A stretch of 64,000 nt of DNA from Acanthacorydalis orientalis. Lineage: Eukaryota; Arthropoda; Insecta; Megaloptera; Corydalidae. The stretch lies in the NCBI GenBank assembly GCA_034766995.1, contig CM068313.1, positions 35,329,996 through 35,393,995 of the forward strand, given 5' to 3'. Below, piece after piece: positions 59,899 through 64,000 of the stretch (the stretch's first letter is position 1; each line of letters opens with the position of its first letter). The position numbers were made by a program, and so were the translations under genes. The notes beneath the pieces are model-generated. The model worked only from the letters and a program-made list of their open reading frames with translations. It had not been told where the DNA came from and did not search any database.

Positions 59899-60777
59899 TT
59901 GTGTATTTGTGCTGTGTGGATGGGTATATGTAAAATCCCCTAAAAATCATTAACAAAGCATTAATATTAACAGGAAAAAATAAAAATGAACTGAAGTACT
60001 GTTTTCAATTAGAAACACATTTTAAAACAATATACTCTATTCTCAGTATCGGTATCACAATTGTACTTTAACTACCAATTTAATTTAACAGAATTGTATT
60101 TTCAACATGATTAAAACGTACTTTTAAATAGAAGAGGCTTAATTATCCATATCCATCTCATTTTCAAATGAACTTTCGAATATTTAATTTTTTTAAGAAA
60201 CCACCATCAAATACTTGTAGAAATACACTTTTTTTATATTCATATAAATATAACTGCATAAAATACAAAAATATTTGCACACATTAAATATATTAACATA
60301 CGTAATTAGACACATACCTGTATTCCATTACACTTAGCACATTAAATTTTTAAAACACACAAATAACTTACTCTACAAGTCTATACAACACAAATATTTA
60401 TTAAATGATAATCAAAAATATGTTTAAAACAGAATATAAAACTCGAACTAACGAAGTATAGCTGTTAATAAAATATTTTCACTAAAACTAGTTTTCGTTA
60501 CATAACAGAAATGTATTTTAATATACCGTTTGTTCACAATAATTGAAATATGCCGAATTATACAATACATTCAACACAAGTGAACAGGTATGGTTGAAGA
60601 TGTCAAGTCGTTAAAACTGTACATTGATCGAATTACGTACAAAAAAATCTTTACAAAAGCTATACAAATATGTGTCTTATGTTTCATTTTCGTAACGAAA
60701 ATACTATAAATAGGAACGATATCGGCTATAAATGTTCTATTCAGAACGGTAATTTTTTCGTCGAATATCTTTCTATG
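59899..60777. other. A+T-rich DNA, no feature
   Basis: 60560-60770 is slightly less A+T-rich with a TATAAATAGG motif at 60707, but there is no downstream coding evidence. Confidence 0.45.
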
Positions 60778-60984
60778 AGATGATACAACTTAAGCTTCTA
60801 CACGAAAATATTGAAAAAAAAAACGCAAAAAATAAAAAAGCATGTTATCCTCCATTTAGTATTATAGTTCAATTGTATTTTAGTATTGAATTGAACTGAA
60901 ATACTAAATAGAAAATAAAATGACTTTTCTTAACCCCTGCGCCTCCTTTTAATACTTCCATGTGGAAGCCTAAATTGAATTACC
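60778..60984. mobile_element. Palindromic MITE family M3, copy 3
   Basis: Left end ATGATACAACTTAAGCTTCT, right end read inward GGTAATTCAATTTAGGCTTC + CACATGGAAGTATTAAAA. It shares TGTTATCCTCCATTTAGTAT, the central inverted TTTAGTATTGAATTGAACTG + AAATACTAAA and the CTTTTCTTAACCCCTGCGCC block with copy 2. Confidence 0.88.
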
Positions 60985-61402
60985 GAATATAAAAAATAAT
61001 TCCATCGCAAAATTTCAATAAAACATTTTTTTTGTATAGACCACCTTTTGGAAACCTCACTCCCTCTGCTACACTCTACAAGTAGTATGTTAACCATTTC
61101 TATTCTCGATCATTCCCGATGTTTCACGAATCGCTATGTTCGTCGATTTCAATGAAACAGTATTCGGAAACAATCAGTTGTATGTTGGTCCCTCCAGATG
61201 TACCTCTAGGTATGGGTATTAAGTTTCAGTGTAGAGAAGAACACAAATCAATTACGAATATCGTGTACATACAAATTTTAGAATAAGTTACAAAAAAAAT
61301 TCTTTTCAGTTTCACTATTAGCACGGGTTCATTTAAAATCAAAAAATAAATTTCATTACACGATATCTTTATTTATTTTTCATTTAAAAAATTGTTAACA
61401 TT
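60985..61402. other. Unique, less A+T-rich stretch, no gene identified
   Basis: 61040-61240 has more G+C than its surroundings (ACCTTTTGGAAACCTCACTC, GTTGGTCCCTCCAGATGTAC), without a convincing open frame. It may belong to the element suggested by the GC-rich hairpins that follow. Confidence 0.35.
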
Positions 61403-61457
61403 GCCCCCTACTAGCTACACACGAGAGCGAGTGTAGCTAGTAGGGGGCGGACCCGCC
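61403..61457. repeat. Perfect 18-bp GC-rich hairpin plus a second small hairpin
   Basis: GCCCCCTACTAGCTACAC (61403-61420) is perfectly inverted as GTGTAGCTAGTAGGGGGC (61431-61448) around a 10-nt loop (ACGAGAGCGA). It is immediately followed by GGCGGACCCGCC, a 5-bp hairpin. This is the most G+C-rich structure in the window and lies in A+T-rich DNA with no gene beside it. Confidence 0.9.
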
Positions 61458-61677
61458 ACTTAATAAAACGAAATATTCATAATATCTATAAAACAATACA
61501 TATTACTGTTCTTCATTCATATTTACACATTAATCATTAATGTAATACGACGATAAGTAATAAAATTAATAATTTTAACCAAAATAATCGTCGGAAAGAA
61601 AAAATGGTACCTAAGTTTAATTTTTAACGGCTTTAATTTAACGGCTATCATATATTTCACTTACAACTTTTTTTACT

Positions 61678-61709
<32 letters not shown>

Positions 61710-61710
61710 C

Positions 61711-61780
61711 TACGGGGCTTTGCCCCTTACTCGCTCACCAACCCTCGAGCTCGCTGCACTTGCCCACTTCCCAATTATAA
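61711..61780. other. GC-rich patch, possible element end
   Basis: TACGGGGCTTTGCCCCTTAC contains a GGGGC/GCCCC hairpin with a 3-nt loop, followed by CTCGCTCACCAACCCTCGAG and CTCGCTGCACTTGCCC. With the 61.4-kb hairpin it may bracket a ~380-bp non-autonomous element. Inverted ends do not match, so this is inference. Confidence 0.4.
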
Positions 61781-61871
61781 ACCTGTACATGCAACCGAAT
61801 GATACAATAAATGTATTTTTTTAAACTCATTATATCTATATAATTATTATCAGATATATAGCAACGTACTC

Positions 61872-61874
<3 letters not shown>

Positions 61875-61935
<61 letters not shown>

Positions 61936-61936
61936 C
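61875..61936. repeat. (CT)n(TA)n(GT)n microsatellite
   Basis: About 14 CT, 9 TA and 8 GT units in succession. Confidence 0.95.
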
Positions 61937-61990
61937 GTTGGTATGTTTATATAAACATTGCAGTAGATTATTTTTTATGGTTAAATACTA

Positions 61991-61996
<6 letters not shown>

Positions 61997-62046
<50 letters not shown>

Positions 62047-62158
62047 TTATACAGTATATTTTTATCTAAAAATAAAGCACTTGAATCTTTTTCGCTTGGA
62101 AGTAAATTAATGAAAAGAATGATAAATATGGAAAGATTATTTCTTTCAATAATTTCGA

Positions 62159-62220
<62 letters not shown>

Positions 62221-62647
62221 AATTGTTTAAACAGATACGGTTGCTTAATTAAGCTGATAAAAGTATATATGATTTTTATTGTACTTTTGATGTACTAACA
62301 TCGTTTCAACGAACATTATTTGGACATGAAACGTGAAAATCATTACATTCACCCAATACCAGTTCCATAGAAAATTACACACGTTCTGCTTCTATAGCAT
62401 TATTTTCAGTGAGGACAAAATATGCGGGCTTTTATACAAAGCTCCCACTTTGCTTACATTACAATTCTGACACTTTAAATATAAATTATTGCGGTTTCAA
62501 TAGAGTACCGAAAACTTGAATAAAGCAATCTTTTATGTTTATGTACACATTGTAAGAATACAAAGTTCGATTTTATTTTCTGTAATATAAACAACTTTTT
62601 TCAATAGAAGTATGAAATATGTTATACAGAAAATTTATACAATATAT

Positions 62648-62704
<57 letters not shown>
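61997..62704. repeat. Three long (TA)n tracts
   Basis: Tracts lie at about 61997-62045, 62161-62216 and 62650-62704. The 125-codon plus-strand frame bridging the first two is a repeat artefact. Confidence 0.92.
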
Positions 62705-62710
<6 letters not shown>

Positions 62711-63756
62711 TGATAGATAGATAAATAGTCATTATATTTATTTTCTATTATAATTATATGTTTTCGAAGAAAAATATAAAATTAATCAACATAGAAATGT
62801 TTATTTTAACACAAATTTTAAGAATATAGTAAATTTCATCATTTTTTAAGCGTTTTAAAATATTTTTTTTGTGAATTCAATATTAATTGTAACATTTCTA
62901 GTCTCGATGTATTGATTGATTGAATACTTTTTAACATGGCTGATTTACTTTGATATTTATTATTTGGAAGAGTATATATGAGACTCATTAGCTATAATAA
63001 TGAATGTACATACACTTATTTAACCCTTTTACCTTTAAAACGTCGATCGATTGATACGCCTTTATTGTGCTAAAACTCTCAAAGTAACGATCAATCGACG
63101 TGCTTAAAAATGACATATTATAAATTCGCACGCTTTGTAAAACTCACGAGCAGCAAGTTAATAAGGACTTAGAGAGAATAGTATTACTCTTTTGTATATT
63201 TACACTGCTCAATATTTTTATATATTATTAGAATTATTTATATTATCAGATTTTTTTCTCGAGAAACAAGAAAAAATATATAAGTATGTGTCTTAAACTA
63301 AAATAAAAGATACTGAAACGTCATACAATTATTATTAAAAGTATCGTCTATAAACATGTGCAGTTAAAATTAGTTTTCAACGTTGAACAAAATCGATCCT
63401 TCATTTAATTAAAGTGTATTATCATGAATACTCGGTACATAATAAAAATGTATTATTTTAATTTTCTCTCTATTTTTGATATAGTATTTTAAACCATATT
63501 AAACATTCGGAAAATAAAATACAAATTTACTATATTTTTCCAGTATAACGACAAATTATTTAATTTAAAACATTCATAAACTCGATATCAGACGTTTTCT
63601 AATGAAAATTGTCCCTTTTTTATGGCATACAGTACAAAAGAGACTATAAAAATATATATCGTTAAATATACTAGTAGAAAGAATACGAATAAATTGGAAA
63701 ACTTATGGCAGCGTTTATAAATATACTTAGAGAACCTTTTTTTTCTTTTTTTATAG
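62705..63756. other. A+T-rich DNA with a lone piggyBac-like end
   Basis: TTTAACCCTTTTACC near 63020 resembles a TTAA-flanked CCCTTT end, followed by ACGTCGATCGATTG and an inverted GATCAATCGACGT 45 bp later. No opposite end found. Confidence 0.4.
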
Positions 63757-63860
63757 AATTACATGGTATGTTACCATGGAAATTATACATATTCCAACCT
63801 CATTGTCCCGTAAAATGTGTATGTCATGTGATGTTCTCTTTGAGGATACACAGCTCCTAT
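63757..63860 (+). other. Candidate exon after a strong acceptor
   Basis: A ~20-nt near-pure pyrimidine tract ending TTTTTTTATAG (63756) is the best-looking 3' splice site in the window. The following sequence is less A+T-rich and open in two frames. One contains ITWYVTMEIIHIPTSLSRKM then Cys-Met-Ser-Cys-Asp-Val-Leu. Possible donors are GTAAAA (about 63811) and GTATGT (about 63819). No family is recognised and the window ends 140 bp later. Confidence 0.25.
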
Positions 63861-64000
63861 ACATAAAGATATATTTATAAACTTCATATATCCTCGAGCT
63901 TATTTCCAATAGAAAGGAAACGAGCTTTTTATTTGTCATGCTGATATACGCATTATATGAAAAAAGTCATGAAAATATATTTAATATCTCACTTAACTAT

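Overview
The window is extremely A+T-rich (about four-fifths A+T by eye) eukaryotic DNA. It holds roughly seventy (TA)n tracts of 20 bp or more, decayed cut-and-paste DNA transposons, small inverted-repeat elements and very little coding sequence. The only confident gene piece is a family B (secretin-type) GPCR exon. That receptor type, two mariner families, piggyBac-type elements with TTAA target sites, a hAT-like element and an RTE-type LINE together point to an insect. A hymenopteran (bee- or ant-like) genome is my best guess, but this is inference. There are no bacterial-style operons, no CRISPR array and no rRNA.

Layout. 1-20 kb: a mariner C-terminal relic (1.8 kb), a piggyBac-type element with complete ends (9.1-10.0 kb), a possible 22-nt minus-strand microexon (10.26 kb), the first copy of a ~0.5 kb three-copy repeat (12.3 kb), mariner ends (14.8 and 16.9 kb) and two palindromic MITEs (15.8 and 17.6 kb). 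20.04-20.29 kb: the GPCR exon on the plus strand, covering the end of the hormone-receptor domain and TM1. Its neighbouring exons were not found, so most of the window is probably intron or intergenic DNA around it. 22-36 kb: several MITEs, an internally deleted mariner (28.1 kb), an RTE-type LINE relic abutting a hAT-like MITE (30.7-31.7 kb) and two TTAA-flanked MITEs (33.4 and 35.3 kb). 40-41 kb: a second piggyBac-type element with a recognisable transposase C-terminus. 47-57 kb: a short deleted mariner, a near full-length mariner (52.0-53.3 kb), a different near full-length mariner (55.7-56.9 kb), a CpG-dense island that may be a promoter (50.6 kb) and a possible 99-nt exon with a GC donor (54.1 kb). 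57-64 kb: nested-palindrome and foldback elements, a perfect 18-bp GC-rich hairpin (61.4 kb) and dense (TA)n arrays.

No set of genes acting together can be assembled here. The genes that can be named are one receptor exon and dead transposases. The most useful content is the receptor exon with its possible truncating alternative exon, four unproven exon candidates, the CpG island, and a set of non-autonomous element families whose copies inside this one window allow comparison. Family labels such as FB, R3 and M3 are mine and are not database names.
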